A DNA stretch of 64,000 bases. It comes from Candidatus Manganitrophus morganii. GTDB taxonomy: Bacteria; Nitrospirota; Nitrospiria; SBBL01; Manganitrophaceae. Location of the stretch: positions 1,178,001 to 1,242,000 of the forward strand of contig JAJHOH010000001.1 in assembly GCA_021651055.1 (NCBI GenBank). Reading direction: 5' to 3'. The notes beneath the pieces are model-generated. The model worked only from the letters and a program-made list of their open reading frames with translations. It made no database searches and was not told where the DNA came from. Both the position numbers and the translations under genes were made by a program. This document shows positions 1 to 8,284 of the stretch, piece by piece (position 1 is the stretch's first letter; each line of letters starts with the position of its first letter).

Positions 1-969
1 CCACCCGCTCACATACTTCAACTTTTCAAACCGGCTCCCCCGCTCCCAGAGCCGGGGCCAGATCTCCTGTAAAAAGAAGTCGTATCCCTCGTCCTCGAAA
101 CGATACCCTTTCGGCTCGGTCGGAACCGAGTATCCCGCCAAAAGGTTATTCGCTTCGGCATGGAAATAAAGACCGGTCGTATCGACGATCATTCCGAAGG
201 GGGTCAGATCGACCTCCCGGCTGTGGGCGACGGAGACCTGGCGCCGGACCGGAGCGGAAGGGATCTCTTTTCCATAAAGCCGGGCGAGCCGGGGCGCCCA
301 CGGCCCGGCCGCGTTCACCACGATGCGCGCCGAGATCGTTTGGGTCGCGCTCCCCTCCGGGAGGGTCCCCTCTGTGAGGAACGGCGTCACCTCTTCCTGA
401 GATCGGATCTCGCGCAGGAGGAGGCTGTCGATCCGCCCCTGCGCCATGGCAATCCGCTCCACGGCATGGCGGTCGATCCAGGCGACCCCCCGCTCCGACG
501 CGACCCGGCGATAATGTAGTTTTAAGAGATTCGGGTTGATCAGGCCGTCGCGGGGGGAAAAGGTCGCCGCCGCCACCCCTTCCAGCCGATCGAGGAAAGG
601 ATATCGGGCTTGAACCTCGGACGGGGTCCACTCCTCCACCGGAACCCCCAACCGCCGTTGCGCCGCCAGCCGCTCTGCGGCCCGCCGCCACTGCTCCGGA
701 TTGTAGAGCCAGAGGTAACCTTTCTGTTGAAACCCGACCTCGGCCGCCACCGTCTCGTAATAGGCGATCGATCGCCTTCCCAATTCGATATTGATCGGCT
801 GCTCCCAGGTGGCGCGGACCCCGCCGGCATTCCGCTCGGTCGAACCCCACGTCCCGGAGAGGTCGATATCGACCACGCCGATCCGACCGCCCCCCCGTTC
901 CGAGAGGGCCATTGCAATGCTGCTCCCGATAATCCCGCCCCCCACGATCAAAATATCGAATGGCTCCAA
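1..969 (-). CDS. FAD-dependent oxidoreductase, DAO family (3' end outside window)
   Basis: Probably a flavin oxidoreductase of the D-amino-acid oxidase/sarcosine oxidase fold. The N-terminus has the dinucleotide-binding GGGIIG (residues 10-15) followed by an acidic strand end (VVDID). Later come an Arg-rich FAD loop (STERNAGGVR) and VNAAGPW, typical of the DAO family. No ATG lies in frame before residue 20. A TTG at 969 is the best start: it has GGGAG about 6 nt upstream and a promoter at 1012-1040. The reading frame is open for 323 codons to the window edge, so the C-terminus is missing. The substrate cannot be told from this part; glycine, sarcosine or another amine are possible. Confidence 0.8.
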   Translation of the reverse strand, partial: MEPFDILIVGGGIIGSSIAMALSERGGGRIGVVDIDLSGTWGSTERNAGGVRATWEQPINIELGRRSIAYYETVAAEVGFQQKGYLWLYNPEQWRRAAERLAAQRRLGVPVEEWTPSEVQARYPFLDRLEGVAAATFSPRDGLINPNLLKLHYRRVASERGVAWIDRHAVERIAMAQGRIDSLLLREIRSQEEVTPFLTEGTLPEGSATQTISARIVVNAAGPWAPRLARLYGKEIPSAPVRRQVSVAHSREVDLTPFGMIVDTTGLYFHAEANNLLAGYSVPTEPKGYRFEDEGYDFFLQEIWPRLWERGSRFEKLKYVSGW

Positions 970-1011
970 AGCGCTCTCCCGATGAATCAGATCTGCTTCC
1001 CGTCTTCGACC

Positions 1012-1040
1012 ATTATATCCAAATTCGGTCGGATCACCAA
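1012..1040 (-). promoter_or_regulatory. sigma70-type promoter for the FAD oxidoreductase
   Basis: On the minus strand TTGGTG (1035-1040), a 17-nt spacer and a perfect TATAAT (1012-1017). The expected start of transcription is about 35 nt before the TTG start codon at 969. Confidence 0.6.
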
Positions 1041-1081
1041 TCTCGGAGACGAATGATCAACGGTATTTGGGTGCTGTACTT

Positions 1082-1097
1082 GGGCACCGCACTTGCA
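1082..1097 (+). promoter_or_regulatory. candidate sigma54 (-24/-12) promoter
   Basis: GGGCAC-N5-TTGCA matches the sigma54 consensus TGGCAC-N5-TTGCA at all but one position, with GG (1083-1084) and GC (1095-1096) separated by exactly 10 nt. It points toward the pseudopilin gene 420 nt downstream. Sigma54 promoters commonly drive pilin genes, but a separate sigma70 promoter lies closer to that gene. Confidence 0.4.
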
Positions 1098-1293
1098 CAT
1101 TACAAGAGACCAATGTGTGCGGGAGTGCTTCAGATCACAAAAGAAAGAGCGCAGCGGCCGCTTCCATCGGCGGCCCCTCTCAGCGCGCGTCTGATTTCTG
1201 AACCGGGTTGTAAACGTTTCGCACTTTTTTTCATTTTGGCCCACTTGCACTCCTCCGGGAGAGCAGGGAAGCCCAAGGGGAGCCCCCCCACCG

Positions 1294-1340
1294 GATCCCC
1301 CCCAAGTCCGGCTGTTCGTTCAACGAACCCGGGGGGGTCT
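1294..1340. other. nested hairpin (structured element or terminator)
   Basis: An outer arm of seven C (GATCCCCCCC, 1294-1303) can pair with GGGGGGGTC (1331-1339). Inside it sits a perfect GTTCG/CGAAC hairpin (1314-1328). There is no T-run after either arm, so function as an intrinsic terminator is doubtful. Confidence 0.35.
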
Positions 1341-1422
1341 CTCCTTGCAAGTCTTAAACAAGAAATAAATCTTCTCCCTCACGGCTCCCGCCCAGCGCCT
1401 CACCAGTTCTGTCCTTCATCCC

Positions 1423-1450
1423 TTGACCTTTTAAAACGATCCGCTATAAT
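1423..1450 (+). promoter_or_regulatory. sigma70-type promoter for the pseudopilin operon
   Basis: TTGACC (1423-1428), 16-nt spacer, TATAAT (1445-1450). The expected transcript starts near 1457, about 45 nt before the AAGGAGG at 1503-1509. Confidence 0.65.
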
Positions 1451-1520
1451 CTCAATCGCATCGGATGGAAGCCGGTCCGGCGTCGGATCGGATTGAAAAC
1501 CCAAGGAGGCAAGGACCGCT

Positions 1521-2054
1521 CTGATTTCTTTTCTACACCCTGATCGTGAGCCGCGGAGGGGCCGTCAGGCCGGGTTCTCCCTGCTGGAGTTGATGATCAC
1601 CATGGTCATCATCTTCGTCCTTGCGATGATGGCGCTTCCCCTTTCAAAAAATATCTCCAAGCGGGCCAAAGAGACGGAGCTGAAACAACGCCTCCAAATC
1701 CTTCGGAAAGCAATCGACGATTTCAATCGCGACTGGAACCGGGACGGGGACAACCTTCTGGGGGAGCTCTGCAAGCGGAACAAACTCACCTGCAAAGAGG
1801 TGAGCAGCCCCTTCGGATACCCCAAGAAATTGGAGCTCCTCCTGGGAGTGGAGCTGACGGGAGAGGTCGAGACGACCACCCGGCGCTATCTCCGGAAGCC
1901 CTTTCCCGATCCGATGGCCGAATCGGGCGAGTGGGGATTGCGCTGTTATACCGATCCCCCCGATTCCGACACCTGGTGCGAAGAGGATGTCTACGACATC
2001 TATACCACAAGCGAAGAGACCGCCCTCGATGAAACCAAATACCGCGATTGGTAA
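1521..2054 (+). CDS. GspG-like type II secretion pseudopilin
   Basis: Prepilin-type protein. A short basic leader ends in RRGRQAG, then FSLLELMITMVIIFVLAMM gives the cleavage site (G before F), the conserved Glu at +5 and the hydrophobic helix. A charged helix (AKETELKQRLQILRKAIDDF) and RRYLRKPFPDP follow, as in GspG-like proteins. The frame has no ATG or GTG before the leader; the strong SD AAGGAGG (1503-1509) implies a start near CTG 1521 or ATT 1524. A TTG at 1590 would remove the leader and cannot be right. Its C-terminal half shares RRYLRK..PDP and SEET with the pseudopilin at 4959-5549. It lies 24 nt upstream of the protease/barrel gene and is probably co-transcribed with it. Confidence 0.75.
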   Translation: MISFLHPDREPRRGRQAGFSLLELMITMVIIFVLAMMALPLSKNISKRAKETELKQRLQILRKAIDDFNRDWNRDGDNLLGELCKRNKLTCKEVSSPFGYPKKLELLLGVELTGEVETTTRRYLRKPFPDPMAESGEWGLRCYTDPPDSDTWCEEDVYDIYTTSEETALDETKYRDW

Positions 2055-2078
2055 CGGGCGGGAGCGCCGACGGGCCGC

Positions 2079-4952
2079 GTGAAGAGGCACACCCTTTTTC
2101 TCAGGCGGTTCTTCCTCTTTGTCCTTCTCTCCGGGTGTATTCCCCTTCCGCTCACCCCTCCCAAATTCGATCCCTCGCTGACATGGAAGACACTCGAGAC
2201 CCCCCATTTCTCGATTCACTTTCATCAGGGGGAAGAGCGGGCCGCCGCGGAGGCGGCGCGCCATGCGGAGGAGGCCCACACCCGTTTGACGCAGCGGCTG
2301 CATTGGAGCCCTTCCGGAAAAACACAGCTGGTGTTGGTCGACCACGCCGACCGGGTCCAGGGAGAGGCGACCCCTTTTCCCTATAATACGATCTACATCA
2401 ACCCTTATCCCCCCGCCGCCGGGATCCTCACCCCCATCCGGTATCGGAATTGGCTCCGGGCGATTATTTTTCATGAATACACCCACATCGTCCAGCTCGA
2501 TCAGGCGCATCGACTCCCCAAGGTGTTCCGGTATATTTTCGGCCGCGCCATTCTGCCGAATGTCTGGCAGCCGCTCTGGCTGCTTGAAGGACTGGCGACA
2601 TACGAGGAGAGCGAGGCCGGAACGACCGACCGGTCCGACGGGACCTTCTCGGAGATGCTCCTTCGAACCGCCGTTCTGGAAGATCGATTCAAGTCGATCG
2701 ACCAGGCGCATCTTCCCGACAGCTGGCCCGCCGGAATGACCCCTTATTACTACGGGGCCGCCTTTCATCGCTTCCTGCGCGAGCGCTACGGAGAGGAGAA
2801 GATCGCCGAGTGGAGCAACCGGTACAGCGGCCGCCTCATTCCCTTTTTCATCGAAAGCAATGCGGAGGATGTCTTCGGCAGACGCCTCGGCGCGCTCTGG
2901 TGGGAGTGGAAAGATTCACTTCAGGAAAAATATCGCCGGGAGGCCGCGCGTTTGAAGGAAGAAGGAATCACGACCCCTCGCCCCCTGAGCCGTTCCGACT
3001 TTTGGAAGCTCGCCCCCGTCCCTTCCCCCGACGGGAAACGGATCGCCTACACCGAGATCAACCGGCGGGAATATCCAAAGATCAAATTTCTCGCCTCCGA
3101 AGGGGAATCGACGTGGAATACATCGGAAGAGAATTCGATCCGGCGAAACTCCGATGCCGGACTCTCCTGGTCCCCCGACGGAAAATCGATCGTCTTCTCC
3201 CAGATGGAGGTGATCGGAAATTTCTCCACCTATAGCGATCTTTACCGGTTTGATCTGGAGGAGGGAAAGCGCCGGCGGCTGACCCAGGGGCTGCGGGCGA
3301 AAGACCCCGATTTCTCGCCGGATGGACAACGGGTCCTCTTCGTCCGGCAGGAGATCGATCGGAGCGCTCTCTGGATCTGGGAAGACGGAGAGAGCCGTCT
3401 CCTCCTCGCCGGCGAGCGGGATCAATTCTTCGCCGCCCCCCGCTGGTCGCCCGACGGTAAGCGGATTGTCCTCTCCCTCTGGAGCGGGGGAAATCAGGAC
3501 ATCGCGCTTTATGATCTCGATTCGAGTCGTCTCGATCGGGTGATGGAAGATGCGGCGCTCGACTTCACCCCCGTCTGGTCTCCCGATGGAGAAGTCCTTC
3601 TCTTTGTTTCCGATCGGGAAGGGGTCTTCGATCTTTTTGCCTACACTCTTTCCGACCGGCAGTTCTATCGGGTCACCCGTCTCTTGGGAGGGGCCTTCAC
3701 CCCCTTCGTCTCCCCCGATTCGAGGTCGATCTTCTTCTCCTCCTATCATTCGGACGGATTTGAGATTGCGTCGATCCCGTATGATCGATCTTCCTGGAAA
3801 CCGATCTCCATCGCGGCCGCGGCGCCGGCGGAAGAGGCTTCCCCTGTGAATGCACCGCCGATCGAGGAGGCCGGCCGGGTCCATTCCTACTTTGAGCCGG
3901 CGACCCTTCTCCCCCGGTTCTGGGTCCCCCTCTTTGGGGTCGATGAAGAGGGGCTGACCGTCGGCGCGCTGACCGGAGGGGTCGATCCGCTCGGGAAGGA
4001 CCGCTACCTTCTCAATCTCTTTTACGGTTCGGAGAGCGACCGGTTCTCCTATCAGATCGATTATTGGAACGATCACTTTACCCCGACCCTTCATTTCCAG
4101 TGGCTCGACCGGGCCGACCCCCATGGGGATCTGCTGATCGAGCCGGACGGGGATGAGAAAACCTACTGGGAGCGGAACCGGCGGTTTCGCATCGAAGCGA
4201 TCTTTCCTTTCCTCACCTTCGAGCGGCAGTCGTTTATTTCGGTCGGTTATCAGCGGGAGGCGCTCGCGTCGCTGACCGATATTGGCGCGTCGCTGGTGAT
4301 TCCGGAGGAGGGGGTCTTAAGCGGGCTTCGTCTCTCTTGGATCTACAACAGCGCCCATGAATACGGCTTCTCGATCAGCCCGGAAGAAGGGCGGCGCCTC
4401 TTCCTCACTCAAGAAATTTTCCGCCGGAAGTTCGGTGGAGATTTCAACCGGCGGAGGACGATCGGCGCATGGCGCGAATATTATCCCCTCCCCTGGCCCA
4501 ACCAACTCTTCGCCGCCCAGCTCTCCGGGGGGCTTGCGCGCGGCGATCTCCTCGTTCAGCGGAGTTTTCAGCTCGGCGGGCTGACCGCCCCCTTTGCCGA
4601 TTTTCAGGAGGAGCCCTTCCTCCTCCGCGGATATCCGGCGCGGGAATTCCGCGGCGAGCGGGCCCTTTCCTTCTCGGTCGAATACCGCTTTCCGCTCAGA
4701 AACGTCGAGCGGGGATGGGGGACGTTTCCCTTCTTCGTTCGCCGCCTGCACGGAACCGTTTTCGGAGATCTGGGAGATGCCTGGGACGAGGGAGAGGGGG
4801 GACCCTCCTTTAAAAGCGGGGTCGGCGGCAGTCTTGGAACCGATTTTTATCTCGGTTATTATATTCCCGTTCGTCTTCAAGGGGGGGTTGCGAGAGGGCT
4901 CAGCGAGGAAGGAATCACACTGGTCTTTATCACCCTCGGGAATGCATTTTGA
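2079..4952 (+). CDS. lipoprotein with HExxH domain, TolB-like propeller and Omp85 barrel
   Basis: 957 residues with three parts. A lipobox (LLSGC, Cys20) marks an envelope lipoprotein. Residues ~35-290 carry HEYTH (132-136) and WLLEGLATYEE (Glu170), the zinc-ligand layout of gluzincin peptidases. Residues ~310-600 are PD40/WD40-like TolB repeats (SPDGKRI, SPDGQRV, SPDGEVL). Residues ~640-957 resemble the C-terminal barrel of the Omp85/surface antigen family and end in an aromatic residue (GNAF). The start is GTG. It probably sits in the outer membrane with the peptidase and propeller in the periplasm or at the surface. Domain assignments are from motifs; protease activity is inferred. Confidence 0.75.
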   Translation: MKRHTLFLRRFFLFVLLSGCIPLPLTPPKFDPSLTWKTLETPHFSIHFHQGEERAAAEAARHAEEAHTRLTQRLHWSPSGKTQLVLVDHADRVQGEATPFPYNTIYINPYPPAAGILTPIRYRNWLRAIIFHEYTHIVQLDQAHRLPKVFRYIFGRAILPNVWQPLWLLEGLATYEESEAGTTDRSDGTFSEMLLRTAVLEDRFKSIDQAHLPDSWPAGMTPYYYGAAFHRFLRERYGEEKIAEWSNRYSGRLIPFFIESNAEDVFGRRLGALWWEWKDSLQEKYRREAARLKEEGITTPRPLSRSDFWKLAPVPSPDGKRIAYTEINRREYPKIKFLASEGESTWNTSEENSIRRNSDAGLSWSPDGKSIVFSQMEVIGNFSTYSDLYRFDLEEGKRRRLTQGLRAKDPDFSPDGQRVLFVRQEIDRSALWIWEDGESRLLLAGERDQFFAAPRWSPDGKRIVLSLWSGGNQDIALYDLDSSRLDRVMEDAALDFTPVWSPDGEVLLFVSDREGVFDLFAYTLSDRQFYRVTRLLGGAFTPFVSPDSRSIFFSSYHSDGFEIASIPYDRSSWKPISIAAAAPAEEASPVNAPPIEEAGRVHSYFEPATLLPRFWVPLFGVDEEGLTVGALTGGVDPLGKDRYLLNLFYGSESDRFSYQIDYWNDHFTPTLHFQWLDRADPHGDLLIEPDGDEKTYWERNRRFRIEAIFPFLTFERQSFISVGYQREALASLTDIGASLVIPEEGVLSGLRLSWIYNSAHEYGFSISPEEGRRLFLTQEIFRRKFGGDFNRRRTIGAWREYYPLPWPNQLFAAQLSGGLARGDLLVQRSFQLGGLTAPFADFQEEPFLLRGYPAREFRGERALSFSVEYRFPLRNVERGWGTFPFFVRRLHGTVFGDLGDAWDEGEGGPSFKSGVGGSLGTDFYLGYYIPVRLQGGVARGLSEEGITLVFITLGNAF

Positions 4953-4958
4953 TGCGAA

Positions 4959-5549
4959 TCAAAACGGCGGCGGCGAATCGGTCGGATTGAGTCCGGATGA
5001 CGAAGGGGGGGACGACGGGGTTGCAGGAGGGACCGGCGCTTTCGACGGCGGCGGGTTGTGAATCGCCTGCTGCGGATTGTACTCGAAGAGCCACTCCGAA
5101 TATTTCTTCTTTCCCTCGAAGCTTTTCAGCTCTTCCGGAAAATTTCCGATCTTGAGGGGGGTCTCTTCGCTGGCGCTGCGAACCCCCTTCACCCGGCCGC
5201 TTCCGTCCCGGAGGAGAACCCACTCCCCCCCGGTGACCGGGTCGGGATAAATCTTCCTCAAATAGCGCCGGATTCCCGGAGAGCCGGGATCTTTGATCAA
5301 ATCGTCGAGCCTCCGGGGATACTGTGAGAAACCGGCCCGGCCGGTTCGATAATAGAGCTCGATCCCCCGCCGGATCGCCTGGCCCCGGAACAACAGCTCC
5401 GTTTCCTTCTCCCGCTTGGCGACCGTGGTCAACTGCCGGGCGGCGGTGCCGATCATCGTTCCGATCAGCACGATCGAAAACATCACCGTCAAAAAGGTAA
5501 ACCCGTCTTGATTGGATCGAAACGAACCGGAGCGGCTTGCCGCGATCAC
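4959..5549 (-). CDS. pseudopilin with proline-rich tail
   Basis: 196 residues. The prepilin leader ends NQDG, followed by FTFLTVMFSIVLIGTMIG as the hydrophobic helix, then AKREKETELLFRGQAIRRGI and RRYLRKIYPDP..GEW as in GspG-like proteins. The residue at +5 of the mature form is Thr, not the usual Glu, which is seen in some minor pseudopilins. The C-terminus is a Pro/Ser-rich tail (PPPSKAPVPPATPSSPPSSS). The start overlaps the stop of the BNR lipoprotein gene by 4 nt, so the two are translationally coupled. It converges on the barrel gene, with 6 nt between the stops. Confidence 0.8.
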   Translation of the reverse strand: MIAASRSGSFRSNQDGFTFLTVMFSIVLIGTMIGTAARQLTTVAKREKETELLFRGQAIRRGIELYYRTGRAGFSQYPRRLDDLIKDPGSPGIRRYLRKIYPDPVTGGEWVLLRDGSGRVKGVRSASEETPLKIGNFPEELKSFEGKKKYSEWLFEYNPQQAIHNPPPSKAPVPPATPSSPPSSSGLNPTDSPPPF

Positions 5550-8161
5550 CGGGCCCTCCGATAGATCCCGGTCGCCACCGTGCCGGCATAGACGATACTG
5601 TTCTGCTGCGGATCGGCCAGAATCGCATAAATAGGGGAAGCCATCCCGTCATCGAGAGGACTCCAGTTGACCCCCTCGTTGAGGCTCTTAAAAACGCCGG
5701 CGTCGGTGCCGGCGTACATCCCCGATCCGAACGGAGACAGGGCCGGGTCGAAGGTAATGACGTGAACACGAATCCCGTTCAAATCGGAAACTCCATTCCA
5801 GCTCGCGCCGCCGTCGCTGCTCTTGAAGAGCCCGGCCGTCGTTCCGGCGAAGAGCACCGACGGAAATTCCGGATGCACGGCGAGGGCAAAAACGCTCCGG
5901 GCGGAGAGGTCGTCCCCCCCGCCGGGGTTCTCCTCCGTGACACGGACCCATACGTCGGAGCCGTCATCGACCACCTTAAAAATGCCGTTCTGAAACATCC
6001 CGGCAAAAAGGGTCGGCGGACTTCCCGGAAGAATCGCCAGACTGTGGACGCCGCCGGTCGGCAATGTCGCGCTTACATCGGTATTCATCGGCGACCAGGT
6101 AAGATGCCCGTCCGATCCGACCGTCCCCCGGAACACCCCGCCGCCGGAGGTGCCTGCGTAGAGCCGCGTCGGCTCGCCCGGATCGACGATCAAGCTGCTG
6201 ACGAACTTCGTAATCTGCTGGGCAGGCTGGCCGGCCGGGCCGTTCTCTTCCCGCCAGCTGGCGCCGCCGTCGAGACTTTTATAGATGCCGTCGCCGGAGA
6301 GCGCGGCGTAGAGGATTCCCGGCTGATCGGGGTGAGCGGCCAACGCCTGAACCTCCCGGGAGGCGAGCCGCGTGTTCACGGCGGTCCAGGCCTTCCCCTG
6401 ATTCACACTCTTGAAAACCCCTGCGGAGCCGCCGGCGTACAAGATATTTCCCGAGGTGGAAATCATCGACTTAACCGATGCAAATGGAAGGGGGTTCGAG
6501 ACGTTCTCCAGACTTCCGAGGTCGATCGCCGTCCACTGGCTTCCCCCATCCGTGCTCTTGAACACCGTACCCACCCCGCCCGCATAAAGGAGGCTCCGAT
6601 TCTGAGGATGAATCAGAATAGCCCGGATATCGGTCGTCGTCAACCCCTGGTTGATCGTCGACCAGGCGGCTCCTCCATCGGTGCTTTTGAAGATCCCGCC
6701 GGTCGCGCTGGTCGCATAGAGGATCCGGAAATCGCTTGGATCGATCATAATCGATGTCACCGATTCCATGGACGGAGCGCCGATGGAAACCCAGCTGCCC
6801 GTTCCATCGGCGCTCCCCTGATAGATCCCCTCCGGCGTCCCGGCGTAGAGAATACCCCTCGGCCCGTCGAGAGTCAAACTCAGAATCCCCAACCCGGTCA
6901 GACCGGCGTTATTTAAAACCCAGTTATCGCCGCCGTCGACGCTGCGATACACCCCTCCCCGCGTTCCCGCATAAAGGGTCGGAAGGCTGGTGTGCGACAC
7001 GGTCGGGTCGATCAACAGGGCGGAGAGATCGAGGCCGTCTCCGGTCCCAAGACCGGTATTGCTTGCTTTGCGAAACTCACCGGCCGGCCCGCTGGAAAAG
7101 ACCCCGCCACCGCCGGTTCCGACATAAAGGGCGGTCATCCGCGCGGGGGTGGCCGACACTTCCGGAGAGGGAGCCGTCGGATTTCCACTTTGTGTCACAA
7201 CATAGTAATAGGGGGTCCCGTTGGAGATATTGTTCGTATCGGTAAAGGAGGTCCCGGTGATCCCATCTTCGATCAGATTAAACAGATCTGTGACATCAAC
7301 GCCTGCTTCGTCCTCACGATAGACCCTATATGTCCCGGCGCCGGAGACGGTTCCCCACCGAATCGTATTCTGGCCGTCTCCCGCCGTCACCTTGGTGGCG
7401 CTGGGGGGAGGATTCTGGCCGGTCACGTTTTCCGGAACGGCTGAAACCATCGCCGAGGGGGTCGTTTCTTCTCCGTTCACAACGGCGATCACGGCATAAT
7501 AGTAGGGGATTCCATTCGTCAGGCCGGTATGGACATAACTGAGCGCCACCGGATCGGGCCGATCGAGCAGGGTCCAGGTGGCGGTATCGAATAACGGAGG
7601 GGTCGTGCAGCCGGGACAGGCCCGGAAGTAGAGCTTGTAAGCGGTGGCATTGGGGACTGCATTCCAGCTCAATGAATTGCTCGCATTTCCGGCACTCACA
7701 TCCATGTTGCTCGGTGGGGCATAGGGATTAAAGACCGCCGCGTAGGCGGTGTTCTGAACCAGACCCGATCCGATGATTTGCCAGGAAGCGCCGCCGTCCT
7801 CGGTCTTGAAGAGCTCTCCCCCCGCCAAAGCGGCGTAAATCTTCAGCGGATTGATCGGATCGACGATCAGGGAGCGGACCGGCTGTCCCGGAAGGCCCCG
7901 GTTGGCGGCGCTCCAGGTGGCGCCTCCGTCGGTCGTTTTATAAACGCTGACCGTGGAGCTGGCGGCATAAATGACGTTTGAATTGGTCGGATCGGTCGCC
8001 AAGGCGTAGAAAATCCCCTTGGATAAGTCGCTTGTGTCGCTCCAACCGGTCGGTTCCGGCGACTCGCGCGGGCCGGTGTTTCGGGGATCGTTGCTGCAAC
8101 CTGCCAAGAGCACGAAAAGAAAGAGGAAAAAAATACCGCTCTGCCATCCTTTTTTCATCAT
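5546..8161 (-). CDS. large BNR/sortilin-type repeat lipoprotein with Fn3 inserts
   Basis: 871 residues. The signal peptide has lipobox LLAGC. The body is about a dozen repeats of the form [VI]FKS.DGG..W, each followed by a strand such as ILYAG or LYAGT. This is the Asp-box (BNR)/Ycf48-like beta-propeller pattern and probably makes two propellers. Between the second and third repeats (residues ~165-345) are two fibronectin-III-like segments (SLSWNAVPNATAYKLYF and IRWGTVSGAGTYRVY). It likely works outside the cell membrane as a binding or scaffold protein, and its coupling to a pseudopilin gene suggests a link to a secretion or pilus machine. No catalytic residues are recognised. Confidence 0.8.
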   Translation of the reverse strand: MMKKGWQSGIFFLFLFVLLAGCSNDPRNTGPRESPEPTGWSDTSDLSKGIFYALATDPTNSNVIYAASSTVSVYKTTDGGATWSAANRGLPGQPVRSLIVDPINPLKIYAALAGGELFKTEDGGASWQIIGSGLVQNTAYAAVFNPYAPPSNMDVSAGNASNSLSWNAVPNATAYKLYFRACPGCTTPPLFDTATWTLLDRPDPVALSYVHTGLTNGIPYYYAVIAVVNGEETTPSAMVSAVPENVTGQNPPPSATKVTAGDGQNTIRWGTVSGAGTYRVYREDEAGVDVTDLFNLIEDGITGTSFTDTNNISNGTPYYYVVTQSGNPTAPSPEVSATPARMTALYVGTGGGGVFSSGPAGEFRKASNTGLGTGDGLDLSALLIDPTVSHTSLPTLYAGTRGGVYRSVDGGDNWVLNNAGLTGLGILSLTLDGPRGILYAGTPEGIYQGSADGTGSWVSIGAPSMESVTSIMIDPSDFRILYATSATGGIFKSTDGGAAWSTINQGLTTTDIRAILIHPQNRSLLYAGGVGTVFKSTDGGSQWTAIDLGSLENVSNPLPFASVKSMISTSGNILYAGGSAGVFKSVNQGKAWTAVNTRLASREVQALAAHPDQPGILYAALSGDGIYKSLDGGASWREENGPAGQPAQQITKFVSSLIVDPGEPTRLYAGTSGGGVFRGTVGSDGHLTWSPMNTDVSATLPTGGVHSLAILPGSPPTLFAGMFQNGIFKVVDDGSDVWVRVTEENPGGGDDLSARSVFALAVHPEFPSVLFAGTTAGLFKSSDGGASWNGVSDLNGIRVHVITFDPALSPFGSGMYAGTDAGVFKSLNEGVNWSPLDDGMASPIYAILADPQQNSIVYAGTVATGIYRRAR

Positions 8162-8184
8162 TATCCCTAGAAATACTCATCAAA

Positions 8185-8213
8185 AGGATAGTCGAAGAGT
8201 CCAGTACTGTCAA
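8185..8213 (-). promoter_or_regulatory. promoter for the BNR lipoprotein-pseudopilin pair
   Basis: Minus strand TTGACA (8208-8213), 17-nt spacer, TATCCT (8185-8190). The start codon at 8161 has AGGGAT just upstream. It is divergent from the hemL promoter. Confidence 0.65.
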
Positions 8214-8229
8214 CGCGTTCGGCCTCGAC

Positions 8230-8258
8230 TTGACTTGCCTCCCCCCTTTCCTTAGAAT
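8230..8258 (+). promoter_or_regulatory. promoter for hemL
   Basis: TTGACT (8230-8235), 17-nt spacer, TAGAAT (8253-8258). Expected transcription start is near 8265, giving a leader of about 20 nt to the hemL ATG. Confidence 0.65.
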
Positions 8259-8284
8259 GAAGCAACATTTCTGGAGCTTGGCGG

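Larger units (their letters stand above)
970..1520. other. 550-bp intergenic region
   Basis: No credible gene. It holds a minus-strand promoter (1012-1040), a sigma54-like site (1082-1097), a GGCCGC/GCGGCC hairpin near 1157-1176, a nested hairpin (1294-1340) and a plus-strand promoter (1423-1450). Confidence 0.6.

Noticed and set aside
1250-1292. Possible glycine riboswitch (CTCCGGGAGAG near an oxidoreductase gene)
   Set aside because: Only a short GGGAGAG match; the remaining conserved core is missing and the orientation does not lead into the oxidoreductase gene.
2916-4124. 402-codon minus-strand frame
   Set aside because: Shadow of the propeller region of the protease/barrel gene.
5537-6916. 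Long plus-strand frame of 459 codons
   Set aside because: It is antisense to the BNR lipoprotein, whose repeats and lipobox are clear. The frame is Arg/Pro-rich with no known motif, as expected for a GC-rich shadow.
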